From contig NZ_RAPN01000001.1 of NCBI RefSeq assembly GCF_003610535.1, positions 1,475,320 through 1,539,319 of the forward strand: DNA of 64,000 nucleotides, read 5' to 3'. The notes beneath the pieces were generated by a model, which saw only the letters and a program-made list of their open reading frames with translations, was not told the origin of the DNA and did not search any database. Positions 1 through 7,837 of the stretch are shown here, piece by piece. Each line of letters starts with the position of its first letter. Position 1 is the stretch's first letter. Source of the DNA: Mangrovibacterium diazotrophicum. Its GTDB lineage: Bacteria; Bacteroidota; Bacteroidia; Bacteroidales; Prolixibacteraceae. Both the position numbers and the translations under genes were made by a program.

Positions 1-1
1 C

Positions 2-1138
2 TTTTCCGATACAAAGAAACACTACCAGATTCTGGATGGATTACGTGGTGTTGCAGCGATCATCGTGGTGTTGTTTCACATCCTCGAAACCTTTACCGGC
101 GGCGACCACACCAAACAAATCATTAACCATGGTTACCTGGCTGTCGATTTCTTCTTTGTGCTCTCCGGCTTCGTTATCGGCTATGCCTATGACGACCGTT
201 GGGGGAAAATGAGCCTGAGGGATTTCTTTAAGCGACGTTTAGTCCGCCTGCACCCGATGATTATTGTGGGTATGCTCATTGGTGCGGCAACGTTCTATCT
301 GCAAGATTCCTATTTTTTCCCTGCGATCGCTCAAACGCCAGTTTGGAAAATGTTACTGGTTATGGTAATCGGTTTTACCTTAATTCCAGTTGGTCATTCG
401 TTGGATATACGAGGCTGGACTGAAATGCACCCTCTGGATGGCCCAGCCTGGTCACTGTTTTTTGAGTACATCGGAAACATTCTGTATGCGCTGTTCATTC
501 GCAAACTGTCAAATACATTTTTGGCAATCCTGGTATTCATCGCCGGAGCAGCACTTATTCATCTTGCTGTAACCAGTCCTCATGGAGACGTAATAGGCGG
601 CTGGTCCATCGATCCTGTTCAATTGAGAATCGGCTTTACCCGACTGCTCTATCCGTTTCTTGCCGGTCTATTACTGTCGCGCATTGCAAAACCGGGGCAA
701 ATCAAAAATGCGTTTACATGGGCCAGCTTAGTCCTGTTTGTCTTTTTGGCAATCCCAAGAATTGGGACACACGAGACAGTCTGGATGAATGGACTTTATG
801 ATTCAGTGACGATTATCTTGATTTTTCCCCTTATCGTATACATTGGTGCTAGCGGGGAATTGAAAACAAAACTGGCATCTAAGCTGAGTCGTTTCCTTGG
901 CGACATTTCCTACCCGCTGTATATCATTCATTACCCTTTCATCTATATCTATATGGCATGGATTGCTAAGAACCAAGAGTTTATAAATACTTCACCTTAC
1001 GCTAAAACAACCTTAGTTTTGATATCTGCAGCTTTGCTCCTTGTGACCGTTGCTCTGGCACATGGACTTTTTAAATTCTATGATGTTCCGGTTCGGAAAT
1101 GGCTGTCGAAGAAATTCATGTCAAAGGCAGCTAAATAA
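2..1138 (+). CDS. Acyltransferase 3 family protein (OafA/YrhL-like), 5' end outside window
   Basis: Integral-membrane acyltransferase of the acyltransferase-3 family, which moves acetyl or other acyl groups onto surface sugars or small molecules. The frame is open from base 2, and the codons before the first GTG encode a YQILDGLRGVAA stretch followed by a hydrophobic segment ending LFH, the family's N-terminal hallmark with its catalytic His. The gene therefore starts just before the window. Further hallmarks are a DFFFVLSGFVIGY segment, an R-rich loop (FFKRRLVRLHP), a GPAWSLFFEY segment and a C-terminal GDISYPLYIIHYP segment, with about ten hydrophobic helices overall. No partner gene is visible downstream, so the acceptor is unknown. 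Family assignment is firm, substrate is not. Confidence 0.9.
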   Translation, partial: FSDTKKHYQILDGLRGVAAIIVVLFHILETFTGGDHTKQIINHGYLAVDFFFVLSGFVIGYAYDDRWGKMSLRDFFKRRLVRLHPMIIVGMLIGAATFYLQDSYFFPAIAQTPVWKMLLVMVIGFTLIPVGHSLDIRGWTEMHPLDGPAWSLFFEYIGNILYALFIRKLSNTFLAILVFIAGAALIHLAVTSPHGDVIGGWSIDPVQLRIGFTRLLYPFLAGLLLSRIAKPGQIKNAFTWASLVLFVFLAIPRIGTHETVWMNGLYDSVTIILIFPLIVYIGASGELKTKLASKLSRFLGDISYPLYIIHYPFIYIYMAWIAKNQEFINTSPYAKTTLVLISAALLLVTVALAHGLFKFYDVPVRKWLSKKFMSKAAK

Positions 1139-1208
1139 AAAGGCTATGCACCGATTCACATTGGCCTGGCTTCTGTTGCTACGGTGGGGTGCTCCATGCT
1201 CGCCGGTT

Positions 1209-1229
1209 AAACTCAAATTTTGAGTTTTT
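1209..1229 (+). terminator. Possible weak terminator after the acyltransferase gene
   Basis: The sequence is a near-perfect A/T-rich inverted repeat (AAACTCAAA, one base, TTTGAGTTT) followed by TTTT, about 70 bases past the stop codon. The stem is short and has only two G-C pairs in the usable part, so this is tentative. Confidence 0.25.
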
Positions 1230-1292
1230 ACCATTGAGCTGTCGCGGATTAAGGCAAGGGGAACGCGAGAGCGGGATTCATATACCCTTGTC

Positions 1293-1339
1293 TGTTCCGG
1301 GAAGCGATCAATAACTTTCGGCAAATTTGAGGAGTAACC
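1293..1339 (+). repeat. Copy 1 of a 47-bp dispersed direct repeat
   Basis: It begins TGTTCCGGGAAGCGATCAAT and ends GGAGTAACC. It matches 15726-15772 in the same orientation at 44 of 47 positions by eye (A/T, T/G and C/T differences). Flanking sequence shows little or no similarity. No transposase, inverted termini or RNA gene is attached to either copy. Confidence 0.8.
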
Positions 1340-2180
1340 ATACTTCCACTTAATCTTCACTGACGATAGTGAGCCCGCGAGTAATTTTGACTAAAAATAC
1401 AGAGCATGGAAAGGTTCGAGATCTCATTTACCTCACTTGCACCAATAATGGAGCGCAAGATTAGAGTAGCAAGCGCGTAATTATCAATTGTCTTTTCCAT
1501 CGAGTATCTCAAAAACACAAGAGTGGTATGTGCAGATTTTGCACAAACCATTTTTTTCAAGTTCACCTTCTTTGACAATGATGTTAACAACTTTAGGCGA
1601 ACTTGAAATGTAAACCTACTCTATAATTTACCTTCTTTCCGAACTACCGCGGAAACCTCGGTAGTTCGATAACCGCGAAGTTCTCCTGGTTCTTGTATAT
1701 TTCTCAAACGCGCTCCAGGAATATCTCAAGAAACCAATCAAGCTGCGGTTGTAATCTACCTTCAAGGGATACCCTCTGTCAAATATACGATTCTTCCCAA
1801 GCATATCATTGATTGTATTAATGTGCCGAATTTGAATCTCGGGACTCTCCCCTACTTTGGTGACATTCCCGAGAACGTGAATAAACTCCAATTTACTAGT
1901 GTAAAACGTAGGATGCATCCAGCCATTATTAGGCACGGAGCATTATTCATGAAATATGAATGAATCGAAGAATTGAGTTAAAACAAATCAACGGGGCGAA
2001 CAGAAGAAGAAGTTGAAATGCAAGTGATAAAAAAAAGCCCGATACGACGCAACCATCGACACAGGCCTTCTTTACCATTTGAGACGAACGACAAAGGTAA
2101 GAAAACCAGCTTAGTGGTCAAAAGAAACAGATAGTAGCAAACGGCAGTGATAAATTGTTACAAAATTATCAGATCGTTGA

Positions 2181-2417
2181 TTAAGAGATCGGGGCATCTG
2201 GCCAAAAGTCTTTGGGCGAACAATTAAAAGTTTTGGCTATCTCATTAAGGTGGTTAATATTATACTTAGCTCTTCTTTTGGAAGACTCAACATGAGACAC
2301 AAAACTACTACTCATGCCTATCTTCTGGGATAAAGCCATTTGCGAGAGTCCTTTGCTCAACCTCATCTCTCGCACTCTATCAATTATATATTCTTCAATT
2401 TTTGTCGCCAACAGCAA
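2181..2417 (-). CDS. Small XRE/Cro-C1-type HTH transcriptional regulator
   Basis: A 78-residue single-domain DNA-binding protein. The region from IDRVREMRLSKGLSQ through SSFVSHVESSKRR and NHLNEIAKTFNCSP fits the five-helix XRE fold. No sensor domain is attached, so it would act as a simple repressor. No ATG lies at the right place: the frame opens after a TAA with ATA-GTC-TTG-CTG-TTG, and the only early Met (residue 18) would cut off helix 1. A TTG start at 2417 is therefore likely, unless the gene is the remnant of a longer one. A palindrome 46 bases upstream could be its own operator. It is transcribed away from the structured region and the susC-type operon. Confidence 0.75.
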   Translation of the reverse strand: MLLATKIEEYIIDRVREMRLSKGLSQMALSQKIGMSSSFVSHVESSKRRAKYNINHLNEIAKTFNCSPKDFWPDAPIS

Positions 2418-2462
2418 GACTATTTAACTACAAATTGGAAGATTTTTTCATTTTCCATCAAC

Positions 2463-2474
2463 GGTACATGTACC
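2463..2474. promoter_or_regulatory. 12-bp perfect palindrome upstream of the XRE gene
   Basis: GGTACATGTACC is a perfect palindrome, flanked by AA on one side and TT on the other at symmetric positions. It sits 46 bases before the proposed TTG start of the XRE gene, where an autoregulatory operator would be expected. Binding by that protein is inference. Confidence 0.4.
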
Positions 2475-2590
2475 ATTAAATATTTTTTAGTACCTTCGCT
2501 CCTAAATATTACATTTGCGACTTCTTCAATAGTTGAAAAATATTAGAAGCATTCGCTTAGAATCTCGGACTGAAAACTGGTAATTTTTAA

Positions 2591-2654
2591 TGTACACGAG
2601 ATAATAAGTTAGAAAGGCTCACGACCCGGGCGTGGGCTCTCTTATTCGTGTACA
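2591..2654 (+). ncRNA. Long two-part hairpin, candidate structured RNA or leader
   Basis: TGTACACGA (2591-2599) pairs perfectly with TCGTGTACA (2646-2654). After a small bulge ATAAG (2604-2608) pairs with CTTAT (2641-2645). A G/C-rich tip follows, GCTCACG (2617-2623) with CGTGGGC (2631-2637), one pair being T-G, around loop ACCCGGG. Just downstream, CTCA/TGAG and GCGCC/GGCGC stems follow (to about 2713). There is no coding frame across it. It is not a tRNA, and no reverse transcriptase is near, so a retron is not indicated. I do not recognise the family; strand is assumed from the downstream operon. Confidence 0.45.
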
Positions 2655-2743
2655 GGTATACCAGTACCTCAGTTCGGTAAGTTGAGTCCGCGCCCTTCTT
2701 ATTTCAGGCGCTTTCAATTTAAATGTCTCTACTTACCGGCTTA

Positions 2744-2769
2744 CATCATACCTGTGAATAGGTTTGATG
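2744..2769 (+). promoter_or_regulatory. 26-bp imperfect palindrome containing a TAnnTTTG element
   Basis: CATCATACCT - gtgaat - AGGTTTGATG: ten-base arms with one mismatch. The right arm contains TAGGTTTG (2759-2766), matching the Bacteroidota -7 element TAnnTTTG. A symmetric site covering a promoter element is typical of an operator. No clear -33 TTTG is seen at the usual distance, so promoter activity is uncertain. Confidence 0.35.
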
Positions 2770-2846
2770 ATAATTGTATATACTTTAAACTATAAAAAGT
2801 GTTGCCTATGGCGATTTATTCTTAATCAAACAGGATAAAAGCAAAA

Positions 2847-2880
2847 GCCCGCTACAACTGTTTGGCGACGTGTAGCAGGC
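2847..2880 (+). other. Hairpin in the leader of the tlpA-susC-susD operon
   Basis: GCCCGCTACA (2847-2856) pairs with TGTAGCAGGC (2871-2880) with one mismatch, loop of 14. No T-run follows, so it is more likely a leader RNA helix than a terminator. Confidence 0.4.
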
Positions 2881-2924
2881 CTGATCGTTAATCATTTTCT
2901 CAAATCAATTAACACCCCAAGTAT

Positions 2925-3056
2925 ATGAAAAACTTTTCATTTTTCATGGGGCTGCGACCTGCATGCCCTGCTCTAATGGAGAACAGCCGTCAAAACGGTT
3001 CGCCCCTTCTCGTACTACGACACCACCATTTATGCGTTAAACATCCGATAAAATGA
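2925..3056 (+). CDS. Candidate 43-residue leader peptide within a structured leader
   Basis: An ATG-initiated frame of 43 codons starting MKNFSFFMGLRPACPAL and ending HHHLCVKHPIK. It resembles no protein known to me. The same stretch can also form RNA helices: GGGGC (2948-2952) with GCCCC (3002-3006), enclosing a CCGT-caaa-ACGG tetraloop hairpin (2987-2998). A second frame ends SYYDTTIYALNIR. The conserved product may therefore be the RNA rather than the peptide. It lies 250 bases before the TlpA gene in the same direction, a position suited to attenuation or an upstream-ORF control. Coding status is uncertain. Confidence 0.3.
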   Translation: MKNFSFFMGLRPACPALMENSRQNGSPLLVLRHHHLCVKHPIK

Positions 3057-3123
3057 GAGATCATGCTCCGACTCGATAGCTTTAACTCATATATTTTTGT
3101 TCTGCCCCGACAAGGTTTAATCT

Positions 3124-3131
3124 TACGTTTG
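3124..3131 (+). promoter_or_regulatory. Possible -7 element for the tlpA-susC-susD operon
   Basis: TACGTTTG matches TAnnTTTG. A TTTG at 3096-3099 is the nearest -33 candidate, but the 24-base gap is longer than usual. If used, the transcript would have a leader of about 165 bases. Confidence 0.3.
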
Positions 3132-3304
3132 GAATATTTCGGGCCTTTTAAATGCTGGGACGTGTATTCCCTTCGTCACCGTCAGATCCTGTACACTAAA
3201 AAGATTAAGTCGCCTGAGTGAGTTGGTTGGCTTGCCACTAACAACAGCTGGTAACAGCTGAAAAATACATTCACTTAATCCGTAATACTTAATTCCATAA
3301 TTCT

Positions 3305-4591
3305 ATGAAATTAACCAAATACCTGGCAGGCATAGCTATATGTGTCCTGTCCCTGCAATTCTATTTCCAAACCCAGGCTCAACAACTCGAAATCGGCGAC
3401 CCGATTCCGGATCTTTTACTGGACCATATCGTTAATTACCCCGGCGGTTCTGCCAGGCTTTCCGACTTTGACGGAAAGCTTGTCATCATCGACTTCTGGG
3501 AAACCTGGTGCGCACCATGCGTCAAAAGCCTGCCACATATGCAGCAGTTACAACAAGAGTTTGACGGGAAGCTGCAAGTACTGCTGGTAAGTACCCAAAA
3601 AGAGGCTACCATCGATGCCTTTCTTCAGAAAAACAACATCTCTCTCCCCTCGGTCACCGAAAGTGAATATCTCAACAAGCTCTTCCCGCACAAGAGCGTC
3701 CCCTACCAGGTCTGGATCAAAGACCGTAGGGTTTTTGCCCTTACTGCGCACCAGGCAGCAACATCTGAAAACATACGGGGCGTGCTCTCTGGTAAGCTCA
3801 GCTCTCTGGCTGAAAAGAAGTTCGACTTTAGTTATGACCCTGCCAAACCCTTACTACTGGAAGGTAACGGGGGCCAAGCATCAGACCTGCAATACCGATC
3901 TCTGATTACCGGCTATATAGACGGCATCGGTGCCGGCGGAGTCAGTACAGACAGCCTGGGACGATACAAACTAAGGGCGCTCAATGCCAATGTGAGGCAG
4001 CTGTATACTTCGGTCTTCCGCCTGGGAGGATTTGATCCGCTGGCCCGTGCTAATCGTTGCATCCTTGAGCTGGACACTGCCAAAGTACTTCCGCCGGGGA
4101 CGATCCCGGCTTACGCGCCAGAGGTGCGCGACAAGTATTTCAGCTATGAGCTGATTGTGCCTCCCACCCTAAAAGACCGTGCCAACGAGCTGATGCTCCA
4201 AGACCTGAACCGCTTTTTCGGGGCGCTGTACCATATCCGCGGAACCGTTGAGAAACGCACCGTCGAATGTTGGGTACTCCGAAAAAAGCCGGGAGCTGAG
4301 AAAAAGCTGGCATCCCATAGCCCGGAACCAGAGAATTCACTCGATAAGTCCGGCATTCGCACCTGCCGAAAGCTGGCTTTTGATGACTTTGTCCGGTCTG
4401 TGAGCTACCTCTACCACAAGCTCCCCTTTCCGGTGGTTGACCAAACGGGTATCAGCGGAGAGATTGACATCAGTTATCCGACTAAAGAGGAAGATATCAG
4501 CCGATTCTCTGACTACATCGAACGCTACGGGCTGTACCTGCAACGCGAGCCTTGTACGATTGATATGCTGGTGATCAAACAAATTGAATAG
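3305..4591 (+). CDS. TlpA-like thioredoxin fused to a DUF3738-like C-terminal region
   Basis: Exported protein of 428 residues. Residues 1-26 form a signal peptide ending in AQ, and residues 28-160 are a TlpA/peroxiredoxin-type thioredoxin domain with the redox motif WCAPC (Cys69, Cys72). From about residue 195 the sequence follows the DUF3738 (TIGR03435) layout: a central region with repeated basic motifs, then LPFPVVDQTGISGEIDISY. The thioredoxin part would reduce or reshuffle disulfides in the periplasm; the DUF3738 part has no assigned function. It is first in an operon with SusC (24-base gap) and SusD (6-base gap). Such TlpA proteins accompany SusCD pairs that may import peptides or thiol-containing ligands, but the cargo here is unknown. 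Confidence 0.85.
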   Translation: MKLTKYLAGIAICVLSLQFYFQTQAQQLEIGDPIPDLLLDHIVNYPGGSARLSDFDGKLVIIDFWETWCAPCVKSLPHMQQLQQEFDGKLQVLLVSTQKEATIDAFLQKNNISLPSVTESEYLNKLFPHKSVPYQVWIKDRRVFALTAHQAATSENIRGVLSGKLSSLAEKKFDFSYDPAKPLLLEGNGGQASDLQYRSLITGYIDGIGAGGVSTDSLGRYKLRALNANVRQLYTSVFRLGGFDPLARANRCILELDTAKVLPPGTIPAYAPEVRDKYFSYELIVPPTLKDRANELMLQDLNRFFGALYHIRGTVEKRTVECWVLRKKPGAEKKLASHSPEPENSLDKSGIRTCRKLAFDDFVRSVSYLYHKLPFPVVDQTGISGEIDISYPTKEEDISRFSDYIERYGLYLQREPCTIDMLVIKQIE

Positions 4592-4615
4592 TAAACCCAA
4601 TCCATAACCCCTATT

Positions 4616-7600
4616 ATGCATCAAAAAATCATTTTTACCACTATACTTATCATTGCTATAGGATTTACGTCCAAATTGATGGCCCAGTACAGGCAGCTAT
4701 CGGGCACTGTACTTAACACTGAAGAGCTGGCCCTTCCAGGTGTGTACATTACCACCACCAACTTGAAGGCGTCCGCGATTACCGACAGTCTGGGACATTT
4801 TCAAATAACTGTTCCTGACCAGACAGTCGTTCTGCAGGTCTCCCATATAGGCTATGCCCGCAAAACAGTTCATGTCCCCGATGATGACGCTCCGCTGACC
4901 ATCCACCTGGAGCAGGAAACAGTGACCATTGGAGAGGTGGTGGTCTCGACCGGCTATCAGACCCTCTCGAAAGACAAAACACCGGGATCCTACTCGGTTG
5001 TTGACAACCAGTTGTTAAACCGCTCAGTAAGTACAGACATTCTAAGCCGACTGGAAGATATCGCGCCCTCCCTGCTCTTTGACCGGCGCTTTGACGGCTC
5101 TCCTTCACTGAGTATCCGCGGACAAAGCACCATCAGCTCGGATGAAAGTCCGTTGATTGTGGTCGATAACTTTCCGTATGAGGGCGATATCGACAATATC
5201 AACCCCAACGACATCGAGAGCATCACCCTTTTAAAAGATGCGGCAGCCGCATCGATCTGGGGCGTACGGGCTGGTAACGGGGTAATTGTTATTACCACCA
5301 AACGAGGACGAGAGGGACACGCACCAACCATTGGGTTTAATGCCAATGTCACGGTGGGCGAAAAGCCCGATTTATTCTACAGCCCGCAATTTCTAAACTC
5401 ATCTGACTTTATTGATGTGGAACAGTCGCTGTTTGAACAGGGCTATTACAGCTGGATGGAAGGTTATTACACCCAGCCGGCTATGTCACCTGTCGTACAG
5501 CTGCTAATTGCTCAAAGAGACGGGTTAATCAATTATGAAGAAGCTGAAGCGCAGCTGGATGAATACAGAAGCCGTGACGTGCGCCGCGACTTTGATAAAT
5601 ATTTCTACCGAACGAGTGTTAACAGGCAATACTCGTTATCGCTGACAGGTGGTGCCACCAATATGGACTACTACCTGAGTGCCGGTCTGGACCGCAACGA
5701 TGACGCTCTGGTGCGCAACGGACTAACCCGGGTGACCATCAATTCCATGATGAATTACCGCCTGGCAAGATCACTGGAGCTGTCAACCGGCATCAGTTAT
5801 GCCCACAGCAAGCAATCATGGAACAACAGTGGTATGTCCTCAGTAACCAGTGGTGGAACCTACGGGCTGTACCCCTATGCCCGGCTGGCCGATGATAACG
5901 GGAATCCCCTGGCGATCGTTCGGGATTACAATGCGGACTTTGTCAGTCAGGCAGAAGATAATGGTTTGTTGGACTGGTCGTACCGTCCCTTGCAGGATCT
6001 GGAGGCGAACGACTATACTTCTGCCACAGATGCTTTACGAATCAACTCGGGCTTGAAATACCAGCTGACTGATTGGCTGAACGTAGAAGGACGCTATCAA
6101 TACGAGCGCGAGAACAACCACATCCACCACCTTCAGAGCACAGAGATGTACTATACGCGTGACCTGATCAACAGCTTCGCCTACACGGATGACGATGGTT
6201 TCATCCAATTTCCGGTCCCTGAAGGAGGGATACTGGATAACAGTGATACTGCTATTGATTCGCATTCGGGCCGAATTCAGCTTAATGTGGATAAAACATG
6301 GAACGGCGGTCACCAACTGACTGTACTGGCCGGAACTGAAATCCGGCAGGCACGCACAACTGGGATCTCAAGCCGGGTTTACGGGTACAACAAGGAGCTG
6401 ATGACTTTTAGTTCAGTGGATTATGTCAGTCAATTCCTTCTCAATCCGGATGGCTATACCGACAGAGTTCCAGACGGCAATTCTCTCAGCGAACTAACCG
6501 ACCGTAACCGGTCGTACTATGGAAATCTATCGTACACCTTCCGCGAACGCTATATGCTTTCGGGTAGTGCCCGAAAGGATGAATCGAACCTGTTCGGGGT
6601 CGATGCCAACAACAAAGGTGTTCCACTCTGGTCTGCCGGTGCGGGCTGGTTACTGAGTTCGGAAGAGTTTTACCCTTTCGCTTCGTGGCTCCCGGTTCTC
6701 AAACTCAGGGCCACTTACGGATACTCCGGAAACGTGAACAAATCGCTGACGGCCTATGCTACCGGCTATTATTACTCCAATAGTGAAACCGACCTTCCCT
6801 ATGTGCAGATCCTCACTCCCCCAAACCCGAACCTGAGATGGGAAAAGGTCAGGATGGTTAATTTCGGAATCGATTTTGCAAGCAAAGACCGGGTTTTCTC
6901 GGGTAGCATCGAGTATTACCGAAAGCGGGGCTTTGATTTGATCGGCCGATCACCACTTGACCCAACCATTGGTTTTGCGGTCGGTGGTCGCAATGAGTTC
7001 ACAGGTAATAACTCTGCCCTAAAAGGACAAGGTCTGGATATTCAACTGACCCTAAATAAAACCTTCGGCTCCTTCAACTGGACTAGCCGACTCCTCTACA
7101 GCCACCAGACCAACCGGATCACCCGCTATGACTATGAAAGTAGTAGTATATCAGCTTACTTCACCTCTGTTCCTGTCCCTGTTCCCGGTAATCCCCGTTA
7201 CAGTATCTACAGCCTTAGGTGGGCCGGGCTGAACCCGGAGAACGGCGATCCGCAGATTTACATGGGAGGAGAGATCACCAGTGATTACAGTGACATTGCG
7301 TCCAACCTCACGCTGGATGACCTGGTTTGTGAAGGTTCGGCCCTGCCAACAAGCTACGGCTCCCTGCGCCAGGATTTTCGACTTGGTGATTTCTCTATCG
7401 GTGTGAACATCAGCTATAAGTTTGGATACTATTTTCGCAGGCCTTCGCTGAGTTATTCCGCCCTTTACAACTCCTGGACAGGACACGAAGAATTCAGCAG
7501 ACGGTGGCTGTCTCCGGGTGACGAGCAACATACCAATGTCCCGTCTATGCCCGTGGTTGGCACCAACTCCTACCGAGATAATGTGTATGCCAACGCTGAT

Positions 7601-7831
7601 GTCAACGTAGAAAAAGGGGACCATGTCCGGTTACGTGATATCAACCTTTCTTATGACCTGATCCGCTCCAAACACCCCTGGCTACCGTTTGCCAAAGTTT
7701 CCTTGTATGGCTATATCAACAACATCGGGATCATCTGGCGGGCAAACAAGTCCGGTCTCGATCCGGATTATATCTATCAAAGTTACCCGGCTTCAAGAAC
7801 TTATTCACTGGGTATTCACCTAACACTGTAA
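4616..7831 (+). CDS. SusC/RagA family TonB-dependent outer-membrane transporter
   Basis: At 1071 residues it has normal SusC size. After a signal peptide ending LMAQ, residues 25-105 form the carboxypeptidase-like regulatory domain (LSGTVLNTEELALPGVYI to GYARKTVHV). Then comes EVVVSTGYQTLSK, typical of the start of the SusC plug, and the plug signature LLKDAAAASIWGVRAGNGVIVITT. The remainder is beta-barrel with frequent aromatic-ended strands and a C-terminal strand ending LGIHLTL. There is no STN domain, and no FecI/FecR pair adjoins, so classic anti-sigma signalling is not indicated. Together with the SusD that follows it should form a ligand-gated importer driven by TonB. The substrate is not evident: no hydrolase is in this operon. 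Confidence 0.95.
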   Translation: MHQKIIFTTILIIAIGFTSKLMAQYRQLSGTVLNTEELALPGVYITTTNLKASAITDSLGHFQITVPDQTVVLQVSHIGYARKTVHVPDDDAPLTIHLEQETVTIGEVVVSTGYQTLSKDKTPGSYSVVDNQLLNRSVSTDILSRLEDIAPSLLFDRRFDGSPSLSIRGQSTISSDESPLIVVDNFPYEGDIDNINPNDIESITLLKDAAAASIWGVRAGNGVIVITTKRGREGHAPTIGFNANVTVGEKPDLFYSPQFLNSSDFIDVEQSLFEQGYYSWMEGYYTQPAMSPVVQLLIAQRDGLINYEEAEAQLDEYRSRDVRRDFDKYFYRTSVNRQYSLSLTGGATNMDYYLSAGLDRNDDALVRNGLTRVTINSMMNYRLARSLELSTGISYAHSKQSWNNSGMSSVTSGGTYGLYPYARLADDNGNPLAIVRDYNADFVSQAEDNGLLDWSYRPLQDLEANDYTSATDALRINSGLKYQLTDWLNVEGRYQYERENNHIHHLQSTEMYYTRDLINSFAYTDDDGFIQFPVPEGGILDNSDTAIDSHSGRIQLNVDKTWNGGHQLTVLAGTEIRQARTTGISSRVYGYNKELMTFSSVDYVSQFLLNPDGYTDRVPDGNSLSELTDRNRSYYGNLSYTFRERYMLSGSARKDESNLFGVDANNKGVPLWSAGAGWLLSSEEFYPFASWLPVLKLRATYGYSGNVNKSLTAYATGYYYSNSETDLPYVQILTPPNPNLRWEKVRMVNFGIDFASKDRVFSGSIEYYRKRGFDLIGRSPLDPTIGFAVGGRNEFTGNNSALKGQGLDIQLTLNKTFGSFNWTSRLLYSHQTNRITRYDYESSSISAYFTSVPVPVPGNPRYSIYSLRWAGLNPENGDPQIYMGGEITSDYSDIASNLTLDDLVCEGSALPTSYGSLRQDFRLGDFSIGVNISYKFGYYFRRPSLSYSALYNSWTGHEEFSRRWLSPGDEQHTNVPSMPVVGTNSYRDNVYANADVNVEKGDHVRLRDINLSYDLIRSKHPWLPFAKVSLYGYINNIGIIWRANKSGLDPDYIYQSYPASRTYSLGIHLTL

Positions 7832-7837
7832 ACAGCT

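Larger units (their letters stand above)
1139..2180. other. Gene-poor stretch of about 1 kb
   Basis: No convincing gene is seen. Open frames on the minus strand (1357-1590 and 1628-1936) show no recognisable motif and no signal or domain pattern, and look like chance frames or badly decayed coding sequence. The stretch holds the weak hairpin at 1209-1229 and the first copy of the 47-bp repeat at 1293-1339. Confidence 0.5.

Noticed and set aside
1628-1936. Minus-strand open frame of 102 codons in the gene-poor stretch
   Set aside because: No recognisable domain, signal or motif, no ribosome-binding region, and biased toward Arg/Ser at the end; cannot be supported as a gene.
2591-2720. Retron-like or msr/msd structure
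   Set aside because: Long hairpin present but no reverse transcriptase gene nearby and no flanking a1/a2 inverted repeats seen.
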